Source: Rhodoferax sediminis
GTDB lineage: Bacteria; Pseudomonadota; Gammaproteobacteria; Burkholderiales; Burkholderiaceae_C
Assembly: GCF_006970865.1 (NCBI RefSeq)
Contig: NZ_CP035503.1
Coordinates: 1,501,001-1,565,000, forward strand
DNA length: 64,000 bases
Direction: 5' to 3'
The position numbers and the translations under genes are program-made. The notes under the pieces were generated by a model, which ran no database searches, was not told where the DNA came from, and worked only from the letters and a program-made list of their open reading frames with translations. This document shows, piece by piece, positions 63,473 through 64,000 of this stretch. Positions within the stretch are counted from its first letter, which is position 1, and the number at the start of each line of letters is the position of its first letter.

Positions 63473-64000
63473 CTACTTGAGGATGTCGCCCAGGCAGAGG
63501 TATTTCATTTCAACGTACTCTTCCATGCCGTGGCTGGAGCCTTCGCGGCCCAGGCCGGACTGCTTGACGCCGCCGAACGGCACGTGCTCGGTGGAAATCA
63601 CGCCCGCGTTGATGCCCACCATGCCGTACTCCAGCGCCTCGGCCACGCGGAAGATGCGGCCCACATCGCGGCTGTAGAAATAGCTGGCCAGGCCAAACTC
63701 GGTGTTGTTGGCCGCGGCTATGGCTTCCTGCTCGGTCTTGAAGCGAAACACCGGGGCCAATGGACCAAAGGTTTCCTCGCGCGCGCACAGCATGTCGGCC
63801 GTGGCGTCCGAGATCACGGTGGGCTCGAAGAACTGTCCCTGCAGCTTGCGGCCGCCGACCTGGAGCTTGCCGCCCTTGGCCACCGCATCGGCCACGTGGC
63901 GCGCCACCTTGTCCACCGCCGCGTCTTCGATCAAAGGACCCTGCACCACGCCGTCCTCGAAGCCGTTGCCCACCTTGAGTTGCTTGACCTTGGCGGAGAA
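63473..64000 (-). CDS. Succinate-semialdehyde dehydrogenase-like protein (partial, N-terminus outside window)
   Basis: C-terminal 175 residues of an aldehyde dehydrogenase; the catalytic Cys lies just outside the window. [30 protein letters not shown]-type [31 protein letters not shown] (seen as [12 protein letters not shown], then [13 protein letters not shown]) and final [16 protein letters not shown] [12 protein letters not shown] are typical of NAD(P)-dependent succinate-semialdehyde dehydrogenase. Exact substrate uncertain. It probably shares an operon with the regulator pair downstream on the minus strand. Confidence 0.85.
   Translation of the reverse strand, partial: FSAKVKQLKVGNGFEDGVVQGPLIEDAAVDKVARHVADAVAKGGKLQVGGRKLQGQFFEPTVISDATADMLCAREETFGPLAPVFRFKTEQEAIAAANNTEFGLASYFYSRDVGRIFRVAEALEYGMVGINAGVISTEHVPFGGVKQSGLGREGSSHGMEEYVEMKYLCLGDILK

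Overview
The window is from a high-GC betaproteobacterium, most likely a member of Comamonadaceae (Burkholderiales). The evidence is the style of the gene set (a LexA-controlled imuA-imuB-dnaE2 cassette, a tricarboxylate-transport tctBA/tctDE block, a PAS-LuxR regulator next to a CoA transferase, a paired cphA'/cphA locus) and a short dispersed 17-nt dyad of the form GCTAY-N7-RTAGC that recurs between and inside genes. No rRNA, CRISPR array, insertion sequence, prophage or replication origin was seen. One tRNA gene (Gly, CCC) is present. All calls come from reading the sequence; no database search was run.

Layout. 1-2.0 kb: the end of a sugar ABC import operon (ATPase cut by the window edge, periplasmic binding protein) behind two abutting LacI-type operators. 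2.1-5.9 kb: a thioesterase, then a magnesium-type P-type ATPase preceded by a strong sigma70 promoter, a roughly 380-nt structured leader and a three-repeat Pho box. 5.9-8.1 kb: AhpD-like peroxidase and catalase. 8.1-11 kb: PAS-LuxR regulator divergent from a 3-oxoacid CoA-transferase pair, then an SDR. 11-16.3 kb: SOS mutasome imuA-imuB-dnaE2. 16.3-25.3 kb: fructose-type sugar module with PfkB kinase, ABC importer frcBCA, a ROK repressor, zwf and a GapN-like dehydrogenase; it feeds sugar into the Entner-Doudoroff/pentose route and carries two decayed genes (thpR-like, fucU/rbsD-like). 25.3-31.2 kb: a complete RND efflux system. 31.3-45.1 kb: a full tad/Flp pilus locus on the minus strand, with two Flp pilins, prepilin peptidase, secretin, TadZ/A/B/C/D, pseudopilins and two less familiar members (a winged-helix AAA ATPase and an ICMT-like membrane methyltransferase). 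45.6 kb: tRNA-Gly. 45.7-58.4 kb: a cyanophycin locus: cphA' and cphA on the minus strand; divergently, an exporter-type ABC protein with an unusual N-terminus, a DUF1854 protein, and a five-gene branched-chain-amino-acid/urea-type ABC importer. 58.4-64 kb: DsrE-like protein, tctA, tctB, sensor kinase and response regulator of TctDE type, and the end of a succinate-semialdehyde-type dehydrogenase.

The most promising places for new biology are the cyanophycin-linked ABC/DUF1854 pair together with the catalytically degenerate CphA', the structured mgtA leader with its Pho box, the extra ATPase in the tad locus, and the dispersed dyads that have been absorbed in frame into imuB, dnaE2 and a signal peptide.
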